Positions 15,011-24,600 are shown, counted from the stretch's first letter. The stretch is DNA of 64,000 nucleotides from Roseinatronobacter bogoriensis DSM 18756 (GCF_004366635.1 NZ_SORN01000009.1:62001-126000); one strand, 5' to 3'. Notes: generated from the sequence alone by a model not told the origin. Program-made: numbers and translations.

Positions 15011-17326
15011 TCACTTGTCCTGCTGGTGCAACCACGACCATACACGCTGCGGTGTCAAAGGCATCTCAACCGAGCGTACGCCGCTATCCCAAAGCGCATC
15101 AAGGGCCGCGTTGGACAATGCCGCCAGCGCCCCCACAGTTCCTGCCTCGCCGCATCCTTTTATCCCCAGCGGGTTTCCGGTTGAGGGAATGGGAACGCTT
15201 TCAAAACTGATCATGGGGAAATCTTTGGCGCGGGGCATGGCGTAATCCATGAAACTGCCGCTTTGCAATTGGCCCTGGTCATCGAATACCACCTCTTCCA
15301 GAACCGCCTGACCATATCCTTGCGCCACACCGCCATGCACCTGACCTTGCGCCAGCGCTGGGTTCATCAGATTGCCGAAATCATCGACCGCAAGAAACCG
15401 ATCAAGACGAAGCGCGCCTGTCTCGGGGTCTATCTCGACCTCGCACAGATGCGCGCCATTGGGATAGGACCGCCCCGCCAGCTTGACCCGCCGTTCATGC
15501 CGCAGCAACTCTGTCGCACCGCGCTTGCGGGCCAGATCTGCCGCCTCGATCAGAGTCAGGCGCTGGTTCGATCCGGGCGTGGAAAAAATGCCATCGTCGA
15601 AATTGACCGGCCCTGCGCCAATTTCTTCTTCCAGAAACTGGCTGAACGCCTCGACCATCTGTTCGACAGTGCCATGTGTGGCTGTGGTTTGCACAGTGAC
15701 AGAGCGCGACCCGCCTGTGCCGCCGCCCTTGGCAATCAGGTCGCTGTCGCCCTGCGCGATGTCTATCAAGCCTTCATCCAGCCCTGTCAGCCCAGCCAGA
15801 TAGCGCGCATAGACCGTTTCGTGCCCCTGACCGTTCGATTGCGTTCCGACATAGAGCTTTACTCGACCTTCGGGCGTGAACTCTACTGTGGCGCCTTCGG
15901 TGTCATCGCCCAGTATAGCCTCGATATAATAACTCAGGCCAAGACCGCGCAACTTGCCACGCGCAGCGCTTTCGGCCTTGCGCGCCGGAAAGCCAGCCAC
16001 ATCGCCAAGCTCTTTTGCGCGGTTCAACAGGCGGGTGAAATCGCCCACATCATAGGTTTCGCCTGCCGGGGTCTGATAGGGAAAGCTGTCTGCCCGAATG
16101 AAGTTGCGCGCGCGCAGGTCGAACGGGGACAGCCCCAATTCACGCGCGGCCATATCAATGGTGCGCTCGATCAGGGTAATCGCTTCTGGCCGACCTGCGC
16201 CGCGATATGCATCGACCGGCGTTGTGTTTGTGTAGATGCCCTGCACATGCAGATGCGCGGTTGGAATGTCATAGACCCCGGTGAACACCTTGGAAAACAG
16301 CGCGGTCTGAATGTTCTGGCCGAATTGCGAATTATAGGCCCCCAGATTGAACCGTGACTCCACGCGGTAGCCGATGATGCGGTGGTCGGCGTCAAAGGCC
16401 ATTTCGGCAGTGCTGGTCAGATCGCGCGCGCCGTTATCTGACGCGATAGATTCACCCCGTTCGGCGACCCAGCTGACCGCACAACCCAAAGCCCGCGCAA
16501 CGCCTGCTAGCGCCAGATGTTCGGGATAGACCATGACCTTCATCCCGAATCCGCCACCCACATCGGGCGTGGTGACATGCACCTGTTCAGGGTCCAGGTT
16601 CAGCGTTTTGGCCAATTCGCGCTTCATGGTCCAAACGCCTTGGCCGTTGAAGGCAAAATGAAGCCGCGTGCCATCCCATTCGGCCAGCGCGGCGCGGGGT
16701 TCCAGACTGGCGGCGGTAACGCGGTTTTGTCGCACGGTCAGGCGGGTGATATGCGCGGCATTCTCAAAAGCGGCCTGTGTCGCGGCCTCATCGCCTAAGT
16801 CCCAGTCCAGCGCGACATTGTCGGGCGCTTCCGGGTGCAGGGTTGGCCCGCCGGGTTCGAGGGCAAGTGTGACGGGCAGTTCTTCGAAATCCAACTCTAT
16901 GGCTTCTATTGCGTCCATTGCCTGTGCTTGTGTTTGGGCGACAACAAGCGCGACAGGCTCGCCTATATGGCGCATAATGCCATCTGCAAGGATCGGGCGT
17001 TTCGGGGCCGCACCCTTGCCACCGCGCCGGTCCGGCAATGATACACCCAGAACAGACCCGGTTATTCCAGCAGCATCCAGATCGCGGGCCGTCCATATCG
17101 CGCATACCCCGGGCATGTCCCGCGCGGCGCTGACATCGAGGGTGGTGATCCGGGCGTGGGCAGCAGGGGCACGCAGAAACACGCCATGCAGCGAATCCGC
17201 TGGCAGGATATCGGCCAGATACTGGCCCTTGCCTGTCAGAAAGCGGATATCCTCGCGGCGGGTGCCGCCTTGCGACTTGCCGAATGCTTGCAAAGCCTTG
17301 TCCCTTTCATTGCCAATCCGTGCCAC
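15011..17326 (-). CDS. orphan form II CoxL-like molybdenum hydroxylase, large subunit
   Basis: This 771-residue protein is the molybdopterin-binding subunit of a xanthine dehydrogenase/CO dehydrogenase-family hydroxylase. The active-site loop reads AYRGAGRPEA (about residue 365), the form II signature rather than the AYXCSFR of true CO dehydrogenase. GGGFGMKVMVYPEHL (about 260) and GCGEAGTVGALAALSNAALDAL near the C-terminus (catalytic Glu) are intact. No FAD (CoxM) or Fe-S (CoxS) subunit gene is adjacent, which is unusual; partners must be elsewhere. It lies 51 bases after a GT4 gene and downstream of an ABC importer, suggesting the substrate is an imported heterocycle or aldehyde. CO oxidation is unlikely. 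Confidence 0.82.
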   Translation of the reverse strand: MARIGNERDKALQAFGKSQGGTRREDIRFLTGKGQYLADILPADSLHGVFLRAPAAHARITTLDVSAARDMPGVCAIWTARDLDAAGITGSVLGVSLPDRRGGKGAAPKRPILADGIMRHIGEPVALVVAQTQAQAMDAIEAIELDFEELPVTLALEPGGPTLHPEAPDNVALDWDLGDEAATQAAFENAAHITRLTVRQNRVTAASLEPRAALAEWDGTRLHFAFNGQGVWTMKRELAKTLNLDPEQVHVTTPDVGGGFGMKVMVYPEHLALAGVARALGCAVSWVAERGESIASDNGARDLTSTAEMAFDADHRIIGYRVESRFNLGAYNSQFGQNIQTALFSKVFTGVYDIPTAHLHVQGIYTNTTPVDAYRGAGRPEAITLIERTIDMAARELGLSPFDLRARNFIRADSFPYQTPAGETYDVGDFTRLLNRAKELGDVAGFPARKAESAARGKLRGLGLSYYIEAILGDDTEGATVEFTPEGRVKLYVGTQSNGQGHETVYARYLAGLTGLDEGLIDIAQGDSDLIAKGGGTGGSRSVTVQTTATHGTVEQMVEAFSQFLEEEIGAGPVNFDDGIFSTPGSNQRLTLIEAADLARKRGATELLRHERRVKLAGRSYPNGAHLCEVEIDPETGALRLDRFLAVDDFGNLMNPALAQGQVHGGVAQGYGQAVLEEVVFDDQGQLQSGSFMDYAMPRAKDFPMISFESVPIPSTGNPLGIKGCGEAGTVGALAALSNAALDALWDSGVRSVEMPLTPQRVWSWLHQQDK

Positions 17327-17377
17327 AGGATAGCGGCCCGGTGCATGGGGACAAGGGAAAGCGTTTGCCGCAAAAGA

Positions 17378-18442
17378 CTATTTTGGCACGGTTGTTGATT
17401 GTGCATTTTGCAATGCCCCCTGCATGATGCGCGCCGCATCTTCCCACTGCGGCAGCCGCGCCCCAATCACTGCGCTTTGCGCGCCATATGACTGGCGCAG
17501 CGCCTCATCTTGCAACAGGGTTGCCAGTGATTTGGCAAATGCATCTGCGTTGTCGGGGGGCACCAATATGCCGCTGCTCGGTGGCACGGTTTGCGGGACC
17601 GCGCCCACAGCGCAAGACAGGACAGGCAGTCCGTAAAGCTGCGCCTCGCTTAGGACCATGCCGTACCCTTCATACCGGGTTGCCAGTGCAAAAATGCTGG
17701 CTTGCTGGTAAAGCTGGTCCAGGTCTTCGGGGGGAATAACGCCGGTGAAGCGAACGCGTCCCTCCAGCCCCAGCCGCGCGCATTGGTGTAAAAGCCTGTC
17801 CTGAACGTCAGCCTCGTGGACCATGCCGACAATTACGGCCTGCCAGTCCAGATGCGCCACCTGTGCCAAGGCATCCAGCAGAATGTCGTGCCCTTTGCGT
17901 TGGCAGATTATTCCGACGGACAGGATAAGCGGCGGGCAGGCTTTGGGTGTGGCGCGCAAGGTGGGGCGGTCGAACCCCGGCAGCGCAATCGAGATGCTGG
18001 CTGCGGGGACGCCGAAATCCCGAACCAGAATATCGCGGGTGTGGGGTGAGGGGACAACCACATGCGCGGCATGGCGTAGATTGGCCGCCTCGCGTTCGAG
18101 AAGTTCAGCAGCCCGTTCGGGGGTAAGGCCCGCTTCCAACCCAAGCGGGTGATGTAGCATTGCGATGATGGGGCGGTTTTGCGCAGCCAGAACGGCCGTG
18201 TCCATTGCCCCGAAAACCAGCCCGTCCAGAATAAGCGGCATGCCCTTTGGCAATGCGGCAAGTTTCTCGACCAGATCGTTCTCTGCCTCGGGTGTTGGGT
18301 GGGGCCAAGAGGTCATCAGTTCGATATGACGGGTGGGCTGGCCCAGCGCGTTCAGGCTTTCCAGCATCCGGCGTTCATAGATATATCCGCCCGTGCGGGT
18401 CTGGATATTGCCGGGAATGGCAAAAGCGGCCTCTGGTCGCAT
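17378..18442 (-). CDS. family 4 glycosyltransferase in the importer/hydroxylase operon
   Basis: This 354-residue GT-B enzyme has an N-terminal nucleotide-fold with GGYIYERRML near residue 18 and HHPLGLEAGLTP near 97. Its C-terminal donor domain has LILSVGIICQRKGHDILLDAL near 170, GRVRFTGVIPPEDLDQLY near 228 and RYEGYGMVLSEAQLYGLPVL near 257, the EX7E motif of GT4 enzymes. It starts 12 bases after the fused permease stop, so it is co-transcribed with the transporter. Acceptor and donor are unknown. It is far from the exo operon and separated by a promoter region, so I infer a role with the small-molecule importer or the hydroxylase and not in exopolysaccharide assembly. Confidence 0.8.
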   Translation of the reverse strand: MRPEAAFAIPGNIQTRTGGYIYERRMLESLNALGQPTRHIELMTSWPHPTPEAENDLVEKLAALPKGMPLILDGLVFGAMDTAVLAAQNRPIIAMLHHPLGLEAGLTPERAAELLEREAANLRHAAHVVVPSPHTRDILVRDFGVPAASISIALPGFDRPTLRATPKACPPLILSVGIICQRKGHDILLDALAQVAHLDWQAVIVGMVHEADVQDRLLHQCARLGLEGRVRFTGVIPPEDLDQLYQQASIFALATRYEGYGMVLSEAQLYGLPVLSCAVGAVPQTVPPSSGILVPPDNADAFAKSLATLLQDEALRQSYGAQSAVIGARLPQWEDAARIMQGALQNAQSTTVPK

Positions 18443-18454
18443 GGGTTGGTTCCT

Positions 18455-20047
18455 TCAGTTTCGTAATTGTTCCGGGGCCACGCGGACCAGCACGGCACGT
18501 TCAACCATGCTGACCAGCCCATAACCGATGCACGCGCCCAGTGTGACCACAACAATGGCAGACCACAGAAGATTGTAATCCGAGGTTGAAGCGGTCAGCG
18601 CCATGAGCGCCCCCAGCCCGCGCCCTGTTGCCAGCCATTCAGCAACTGTTATTGCCAGAATTGCCGCAGGTACCGACAGGCGCGCAGCCGCGAAAAAAGC
18701 AGGCAGCATTGCTGGTATTTGCGCATACCACAAGCGCGTGACAGGATTGGTGGCATAAAGGCGCATGACATCCAGAACCTGTCCCGGAGTCTGCCGCAAC
18801 CCTTGCAGGCAAGCCACAAGCGCCGGGAAAAAGGTCATCACAGCGACAATCGTGATCGTTCCTGCCGCACCGCGCCCCAACGCGAGAACAATAAGTGGTG
18901 CGGTGGTGACAATCGGAACCGAGCGTAGCGCGATCGCCACAGGCAAAACCCCGCTGCCAAGCGCGGGTGCGAGGGTCAGAGCCAGCGCGCCGGCAACCCC
19001 CAGTGCGAGGCCAGCCAGGTAGCCCGGAATCAGGTATTCCAGACTGGCAGAGGTCGCGGCCCAGAGCACGGCGCGGTTTGCCTGCGCTGTTGGCGCGGTG
19101 ACCAGATAGCGCCAGACATCATCCGGGCGTTTTGCGAAAAAGCGATTGAGCGCGAATATCTCCATCAAGGCCCACCACAGCGCGATGACCAGCGCGGCTG
19201 TCAACGCAACGAGCATGACAATGCGAAATACGCGCGCCGACACCAATTGCGCTGAGGGTTCTGGTTTCACGGCCATCAGCATCTCGGGCTGCGTATCGGC
19301 CTTCGTCCTTGTGATACGACCTATCGCACCATAGGCCAGCATCGACACAGCCGCTGCGATCAGGGCAATGGCCCATGTGGCCTCTACGTCCAGTCCGCGC
19401 ATGGCGCGTAGCGCGAGAACGCCTATGCCGCGATCTGCACCTGTGAACTCGCCCACCATCGCGCCAAGGAAAGCCGCTGGCGCCGCGATCTGCAAACCCG
19501 CCAGAAGATAGGGCAGCGATGCCATGACCCGCACTTGCACAAACACGGTCCAGGCCCCACGCCCATACAGGCGGATCAGGTCAAACCAGCTTGCAGGGGC
19601 CGCGCGCAGCCCGACCAGTAGTGGAATGAATGTGGTGTAATACACCGCCAATGCGGCCAGCGTGATCTGTGGCCCCGGCCCTGGCCCATAGAGGACGCGC
19701 AAAATCGGCCCTGTCGCCACAAGCGGCAGGCAGAACACGACAAGGGCCAGCGCTGCAACCAGCATCCGGGTTTGTGGAACCAGCGCCACAATCAGCGCCA
19801 ACCCGATTGCCGCCAGATTGCCCGCGACGAACCCCCAGGCCGCATTTTGAAACGTGACCCAAAGCGCACGGCTTAGCAGGCCATAATTCTGCAAGATGTG
19901 CTGCACTACTTCTACAGGCCCGGCCAGCATGTAGCGGCCTGCCAGTCCCATCGCGGCCAGCTGCCACAGGGCCAGTGTGACCAGCATGGCCGCCATCTGT
20001 CGAAATACTGGTTCAGGGACGAAGGGCAGGCGAAGAGCAGGGGTCAT
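18455..20047 (-). CDS. ABC importer permease with two fused permease domains
   Basis: This product of about 530 residues carries two copies of the SsuC/TauC-type binding-protein-dependent permease domain in one chain. The first EAA-like loop region lies near residue 145-185 (RLYGRGAWTVFVQVRVMASLPYL) and the second near 425-465 (RLYATNPVTRLWYAQIPAMLPAF). Each is embedded in about six helices. A single gene therefore supplies the whole membrane heterodimer. The ATG at 20047 overlaps the ATPase stop (ATGA). The frame is open further upstream, but only across the ATPase gene. Most homologues are single-domain proteins that homodimerise, so the fusion is notable. Confidence 0.82.
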   Translation of the reverse strand: MTPALRLPFVPEPVFRQMAAMLVTLALWQLAAMGLAGRYMLAGPVEVVQHILQNYGLLSRALWVTFQNAAWGFVAGNLAAIGLALIVALVPQTRMLVAALALVVFCLPLVATGPILRVLYGPGPGPQITLAALAVYYTTFIPLLVGLRAAPASWFDLIRLYGRGAWTVFVQVRVMASLPYLLAGLQIAAPAAFLGAMVGEFTGADRGIGVLALRAMRGLDVEATWAIALIAAAVSMLAYGAIGRITRTKADTQPEMLMAVKPEPSAQLVSARVFRIVMLVALTAALVIALWWALMEIFALNRFFAKRPDDVWRYLVTAPTAQANRAVLWAATSASLEYLIPGYLAGLALGVAGALALTLAPALGSGVLPVAIALRSVPIVTTAPLIVLALGRGAAGTITIVAVMTFFPALVACLQGLRQTPGQVLDVMRLYATNPVTRLWYAQIPAMLPAFFAAARLSVPAAILAITVAEWLATGRGLGALMALTASTSDYNLLWSAIVVVTLGACIGYGLVSMVERAVLVRVAPEQLRN

Positions 20048-20853
20048 TGCGCGGCCCAAGGCTGCGCGTGTGCGGCGTGGTCCGACCAGCCTTGCGCCAG
20101 AGCGGCATTGACCTGTTCTACCAGTGCGCCTTGCAGCGCCGTGTCGCTGCGCGCTTCGGCAGGGATGGCAATGTCCCCGACAACCCGCGCGGGGCGGCTG
20201 GAAAAGACCAGCACGCGGTCTGCCAGTGCAACGGCTTCGCGTACCGAATGCGTGACCATCAACGCTGTGGTGCCGCTGGCCTGCCACAGGGGGGGCAGTT
20301 CAAGGTTCAACCTTGCGCGGGTCAATTCGTCCACAGCGCCGAATGGTTCGTCCAGCAACAACACGCGCGGCTGCGTGATCAGACAGCGCGCAATAGCGAC
20401 CCGTTGGCGCATGCCGCCCGACAATTCGGCGGGGCGCGCATCTTCAAACCCTGACAGACCCACACGCGCGATTATGTCTTCGACCGCAGCCGTATCGCCG
20501 GGCAGTCGCGCCAATTTGCGCGCAAGGGCGACATTGCCACGCACCGACCGCCACGGCAGAAGCGAGGCATCCTGAAACGCCATTGCAAGCGCGCCTTGGC
20601 GCTGCATGTCTTGCGGGGTCTGGCCACCAAGTAAAATCTGGCCCGCGCTGGGCTGCTCCAACCCTGCTATCATACGCAGCACTGTAGATTTGCCACAGCC
20701 CGATGGGCCAACCAGTGCAGTCATTTGGCCGGCGGCGAATGACAGCGAGAGTGGCGCGACAGCTTCCAGCAACGTCGCTCCCTTGCCAAAATTCTTGGCA
20801 AGATCGGTGCAGCGGATTTCTGGGCCGGTCCGGGTCATGGCAGGGCTAGCCAT
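20044..20853 (-). CDS. ABC importer ATP-binding protein, SsuB/TauB-like
   Basis: This 269-residue nucleotide-binding subunit energises the fused permease. Walker A is GPSGCGKSTVL (about residue 49-59), the Q-loop lies in MAFQDASLLPW, the ABC signature is LSGGMRQRVAIAR (about 145-157), Walker B is VLLLDEPFGAVDE, and the H-loop is MVTHSVREAVAL. These features match the nitrate/sulfonate/taurine (SsuB/TauB/ThiZ) subfamily. It overlaps the binding-protein stop by 8 bases and the permease start by 4, so the transporter genes are coupled. Confidence 0.88.
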   Translation of the reverse strand: MASPAMTRTGPEIRCTDLAKNFGKGATLLEAVAPLSLSFAAGQMTALVGPSGCGKSTVLRMIAGLEQPSAGQILLGGQTPQDMQRQGALAMAFQDASLLPWRSVRGNVALARKLARLPGDTAAVEDIIARVGLSGFEDARPAELSGGMRQRVAIARCLITQPRVLLLDEPFGAVDELTRARLNLELPPLWQASGTTALMVTHSVREAVALADRVLVFSSRPARVVGDIAIPAEARSDTALQGALVEQVNAALAQGWSDHAAHAQPWAAQ

Positions 20854-21838
20854 GAACCTCTTCTAGGATTGATCTGTCCCACAACTCTGGCTCTACCGGC
20901 ATATCGAGCAAAGCCAATGTCTCGATATTGCGGGCGACTGTTTCTTCGGTGAACCAGCCAAAGCCTTGCGCATCGGTCAGGTCCGAGAACATGAGCGGCA
21001 CTTGACGCCGCGCTTGTTCGATTTGCGTAGGGCGGTCCAGCCCTGCATCAGGAAAACGCGCCAAGGTCAGGTCGGTGGCGGCGTCCAGGTCTTCGCGGTA
21101 GGCATTCCACCCTGCAACCTCGCCTGCCATCAGGGCAACCAGTTCTGCACGGCGGTTGGCAATACTGTCTTCAGTTGCGATATATGTCTGTGAATGCAGC
21201 GTATAGCCGAAATCCGCCATCAACATGGTCACGCTGTCTATGCCGCGCACGAACATGGCAACCGGCAGATCAGTTGACCAGCACAACAGGCAATCCACCT
21301 CTCCTGCGACGAGGGGCGCTGCATCATATTGTGTCGGGATGACCTCGATCGCGTCGATATCGACATTGTTCAATGTTGCAAGCGTTCTTAGCACTGGCAT
21401 ATTTGCAAGGGGCATCCCGATGCGCTTGCCTTCAAGGTCTTGGGGTGTGTTGACCGGGTTATCGGGAAGCGATGCGATTGCGAATGGATTGTTCTGCATG
21501 GCCACGCCTATAATGCGGAACGGCGCGCCTTGCTGCACTGCCGCCGCAGTATAATCAGCAGCAGAGATACCCACCAATGCGGTCCCTGTCACAACAGGTG
21601 GTTCTACCGGGGCGTTCGGTCCACCAGCATCCAGCCGCACAGACAAACCACGGCTTTCCCAAAAGCCGCGCTCATCCGCAATATAGCTGCCCGCGAATTG
21701 TACCGAATGAAGCCAGGAGAGTTGCAAGGCAACCTGATTTTGTTGCGCCATAAGCCCGCGTGAACCCAAGGCATAGGCCCCGACGCCACCAAGCCCCATT
21801 GCCAGCAAATGCCGACGCGAAAGATCAAATTGGGTCAT
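20846..21838 (-). CDS. NMT1/SsuA-family periplasmic binding protein
   Basis: This 330-residue substrate-binding protein belongs to the NMT1/THI5-like group that carries sulfonates, pyrimidines (thiamine precursors), riboflavin or similar small organic ligands. Its N-terminus, SRRHLLAMGLGG followed by a hydrophobic run to LMAQQ near residue 31, is a twin-arginine-type signal. QLSWLHSVQFAGSYIADERGFW near 38, GISAADYTAAAVQQGAPF near 90 and CLLCWSTDLP near 180 match the family layout. It is the first gene of the operon importer-GT4-hydroxylase. I see no TPP or FMN riboswitch in its leader, so thiamine or riboflavin precursors are not supported as ligands. Confidence 0.82.
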   Translation of the reverse strand: MTQFDLSRRHLLAMGLGGVGAYALGSRGLMAQQNQVALQLSWLHSVQFAGSYIADERGFWESRGLSVRLDAGGPNAPVEPPVVTGTALVGISAADYTAAAVQQGAPFRIIGVAMQNNPFAIASLPDNPVNTPQDLEGKRIGMPLANMPVLRTLATLNNVDIDAIEVIPTQYDAAPLVAGEVDCLLCWSTDLPVAMFVRGIDSVTMLMADFGYTLHSQTYIATEDSIANRRAELVALMAGEVAGWNAYREDLDAATDLTLARFPDAGLDRPTQIEQARRQVPLMFSDLTDAQGFGWFTEETVARNIETLALLDMPVEPELWDRSILEEVHG

Positions 21839-22263
21839 GTGTGTTTACTCCCATGTTTTTGGAAAGAGTCGGTTCGATAAACAGGTTGCTGGCGCAGTTC
21901 ATGATACGCTCGTATCCCAAACGTTTTGTCGGCCGCGACCCTTTACAGGTGGTTTCTCCTTTTGCAGTGCCCAGTCATGTAAATTGCTACCGGCATTCTG
22001 ACGCTTCAATGCGCGCAACTAGTCGAGAACTAGATTTTAGCTTGTGTCAGCGGTATTTCCAGACCTTCAGTCCTTGGCCTTGCGATAGATTTCTGTCGCG
22101 TTGAACATATTTTTGTACTGGAAAGTCGTTTTGACGGCCGGTCAAATGCTTCCGAAATGACCGTCGCCGGGCCTAAATGGTGCGGGCCTGCCCACGCTGA
22201 GAGAAACACATACCAAAGCAAACCTGTCAGCGCAGGACGTTTTGCAATTTGGAATGTGAATTA
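21839..22263. other. non-coding region between the importer operon and the WbpM-like gene
   Basis: No supportable gene is present in these 425 bases. The promoter of the binding-protein operon should lie in the left part, and the 3' end of the WbpM-like transcript in the right part. An inverted repeat, TTTGAC-N5-GTCAAA, at 22130-22146 is the only clear symmetry; it may be a regulator site or a hairpin of the upstream transcript. I looked for TPP-box and RFN-type elements and saw none. Confidence 0.5.
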
Positions 22264-24282
22264 TCACTGATTTGAGGCAACCAATTGCAGATGTGCCTTG
22301 GAGGATTGCTTGGCCTTTGATTGCCACATTATATCATGAATTTCGCGTGTCTTCGGATGATATAGCACAGGTGCATGCAGCAAGATTTCCTGAACGGCCC
22401 CGGCATCGAAAGCTTTGCAAGCCGCCCAGATTTCATTGAGCAGAGCCTCAAGTTTGGCTGGCGACATAGAGAATTCAGAAGCCGTCAGAATGCGCGGGTG
22501 CGCAGTAGGTTGTGGGTTGCCTGCGATAAGCAATTCTTCATGAAGTTTCTCTCCATGACCCAGCCCAATAATCTGGATAGCAATATCGCCGGTTTCCGCA
22601 TCTGTCTGGGACGCCTCGCTCTGAAGGTAAGGAACCATGCCATGCAATCTGATCATGGATTTCGCCAAATCCAATATGCGTACAGGTTGTCCCATATCCA
22701 GAACAAAAACGTCGCCGCCGCGCGCCATCGCGCCTGCCTGAATGACAAGCTGCGCAGCTTCTGAAATAGTCATGAAATAGCGCGTGACATCAGGGTGTGT
22801 GACCGTCACCGGGCCACCATGTTCGATCTGGGCGCGAAACCGCGGAATAACCGAACCCGAAGAGCCAAGAACATTCCCGAAGCGCACTATCGAGAACGTG
22901 CATGTATCCTGCGTCTGCGCCAGCGCCTGACAGATCAGTTCGGCAATGCGTTTAGTTGCACCCATGATATTTGTCGGACGCACGGTCTTGTCGGTTGAAA
23001 CCAGAGTGAAGTTTTCAACACCGCATTCTGCGGCGGCTTCGGCGACAACTTTGGTTCCGAATATATTGTTGTGGACCCCCTCGATCAGGTTCTCTTCCAC
23101 CAGCAACACATGTTTATATGCGGCGGCGTGAAAAATCGTCTGTATCTTGAACTGGTGCATGATTTCGCGCATGCGGCCCGGATTCTGGATGGACCCCATC
23201 ACCGGCACAATATGCGTTGATTTTGTGTCCAAGCTGTCGCGCAGTTCGGTCGTGATCGAATATAAGGCATATTCAGATACATCCAGCAAGATCAGTGCTG
23301 CTGGTTTATGGGCGACAATCAGGCGACAAAGCTCTGATCCGATCGTGCCCCCCGCACCAGTCACCAGAACAACCTTGCCGGTGATATTCTGCTTCATAAG
23401 TTCGGGCTTAGGGGGAACAGGATCACGTCCAAGCAGATCTTCCGGCATGATCGGGCGCAGATCTGTAAAGCGCGCTTGACCGGAGACAAGATCCCCCATG
23501 GCCGGAATGGTCTTGACTTCGACCCCAAGTGTTTCCAGGCGCGAAACAACCCTGCTGCGACGCCGTCTGTTCAGGCTTGGGATCGCCAAAAGAATCTCTC
23601 GAATACCCCAGCGCGCGGTGATCGTGCGCAGATCAGACGCAGGGTGCACCGGAACGCCATTGATTGTGGAACCGTGCAGGCGCAGATCATCGTCCACAAA
23701 GGCAACGGCCCGGTATTCCATGCCAAGGTTCAGCGCGGCAACCAATTGTTGGCCTGCATGGCCTGCACCGTATACGACCACGGGTTTGCGGTCTTGCAAT
23801 GATGGCTTGCGAATATGCGCTCTGATCCAGAAACGCATTCCGCTGACGGATAGCAGGACAAGCATGGCATGGATCAGCACCAAGCCGACAGGAATTTGCA
23901 CGCCAAGTGCAATACTCAAGCCGATCATGGTCATCGCCCCTGCGGCTACGCCAAGGATGATGATGGGCATTACAGCGCCGGTGATGTAGCGCAACACTGC
24001 CCGATACAGGCCCAAGATGTTGAAGATGCCAAGAATGACCGGGATTGTGGGCAGAAATGCGCCCCATACCCAGGGGTTTGACAAAAGAGACAAGCCTTCG
24101 TCACGAAGAATGACTGCAAGCAGGAATGACGCGATGATCAATCCTGTATCGCAGATCAGTTGCACGTTGCGCTTGCCTGCGCGGGTCAACCTTCTCGTAT
24201 CCAGAAAGGACTTCGCCGTGCGTTGATCCCGAAATAAAAATGATATTCGGGAAACAAGTTTCTCAATGACGCCAGTTACCAT
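22264..24282 (-). CDS. membrane-bound nucleotide-sugar 4,6-dehydratase, WbpM/CapD/PglF-like
   Basis: This 672-residue protein has four N-terminal membrane helices (about residues 40-150), a CoA-binding-like Rossmann domain with VVVYGAGHAGQQL near 168, and a catalytic short-chain dehydratase domain with VLVTGAGGTIGSELCRL near 305. STDKTVRPTNIMGATKR near 430 has Met in place of the usual catalytic Tyr of YxxxK, the known arrangement of long membrane dehydratases such as WbpM. It probably converts UDP-GlcNAc to the 4-keto-6-deoxy sugar for a surface polysaccharide or glycan. It stands alone, with no aminotransferase or acetyltransferase next to it, and its GC content dips slightly. The divergent gene begins 318 bases away. 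Confidence 0.85.
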   Translation of the reverse strand: MVTGVIEKLVSRISFLFRDQRTAKSFLDTRRLTRAGKRNVQLICDTGLIIASFLLAVILRDEGLSLLSNPWVWGAFLPTIPVILGIFNILGLYRAVLRYITGAVMPIIILGVAAGAMTMIGLSIALGVQIPVGLVLIHAMLVLLSVSGMRFWIRAHIRKPSLQDRKPVVVYGAGHAGQQLVAALNLGMEYRAVAFVDDDLRLHGSTINGVPVHPASDLRTITARWGIREILLAIPSLNRRRRSRVVSRLETLGVEVKTIPAMGDLVSGQARFTDLRPIMPEDLLGRDPVPPKPELMKQNITGKVVLVTGAGGTIGSELCRLIVAHKPAALILLDVSEYALYSITTELRDSLDTKSTHIVPVMGSIQNPGRMREIMHQFKIQTIFHAAAYKHVLLVEENLIEGVHNNIFGTKVVAEAAAECGVENFTLVSTDKTVRPTNIMGATKRIAELICQALAQTQDTCTFSIVRFGNVLGSSGSVIPRFRAQIEHGGPVTVTHPDVTRYFMTISEAAQLVIQAGAMARGGDVFVLDMGQPVRILDLAKSMIRLHGMVPYLQSEASQTDAETGDIAIQIIGLGHGEKLHEELLIAGNPQPTAHPRILTASEFSMSPAKLEALLNEIWAACKAFDAGAVQEILLHAPVLYHPKTREIHDIMWQSKAKQSSKAHLQLVASNQ

Positions 24283-24600
24283 AAAAGACCGCTTTCAATA
24301 ATGCGGGTACAGGGTGATTTCAAAAAGGACTCGAACAAAATTTCTGCAGAATTCGAACATGTCTTGAGCATACAACCACAGATAGCCAAAATAGTCTGGT
24401 TTTACAACGCTCTCAAGATGCAAGATGACGGCTTTCGTCGGCATGTTGCAAAAAAAGCCACCATGCAAGGAAATTAAGCGCCGTGCAGTTTGATTGCGCG
24501 ATGAAGACAAGCTGTGCCTGCTTGACATTTTAGCTGACGCAGGGGCATCTGCGACAGGCTGACGGCGCTGGTGGTCAGTCAGGCGACCGAAAGGGCAGTT
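24283..24600. other. divergent intergenic region, WbpM-like gene and GDPD gene
   Basis: These 318 bases contain no gene I can support; one minus-strand open frame (24295-24528) lacks a ribosome-binding site and resembles no protein. The region should carry the two divergent promoters. A ribosome-binding site, GAAAGGGC, lies just before the GDPD start at 24601. Confidence 0.45.

Noticed and set aside
15263..16357. 364-residue plus-strand open frame opposite the hydroxylase gene
   Set aside because: It is fully antisense to a well-supported molybdenum hydroxylase, has no ribosome-binding site and its translation is Cys/Arg/His-rich as expected for a shadow in GC-rich DNA.
15011..17326. aerobic CO dehydrogenase
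   Set aside because: The active-site loop is AYRGAGR (form II), not AYXCSFR, and the S and M subunits are missing.
22030..22221. 63-residue minus-strand frame in the gap next to the WbpM-like gene
   Set aside because: No ribosome-binding site, no recognisable features, and low compositional support.
21839..22263. possible TPP or FMN riboswitch before the NMT1-like importer
   Set aside because: Neither the CTGAGA/thi-box nor the RFN conserved blocks are visible on the minus strand.
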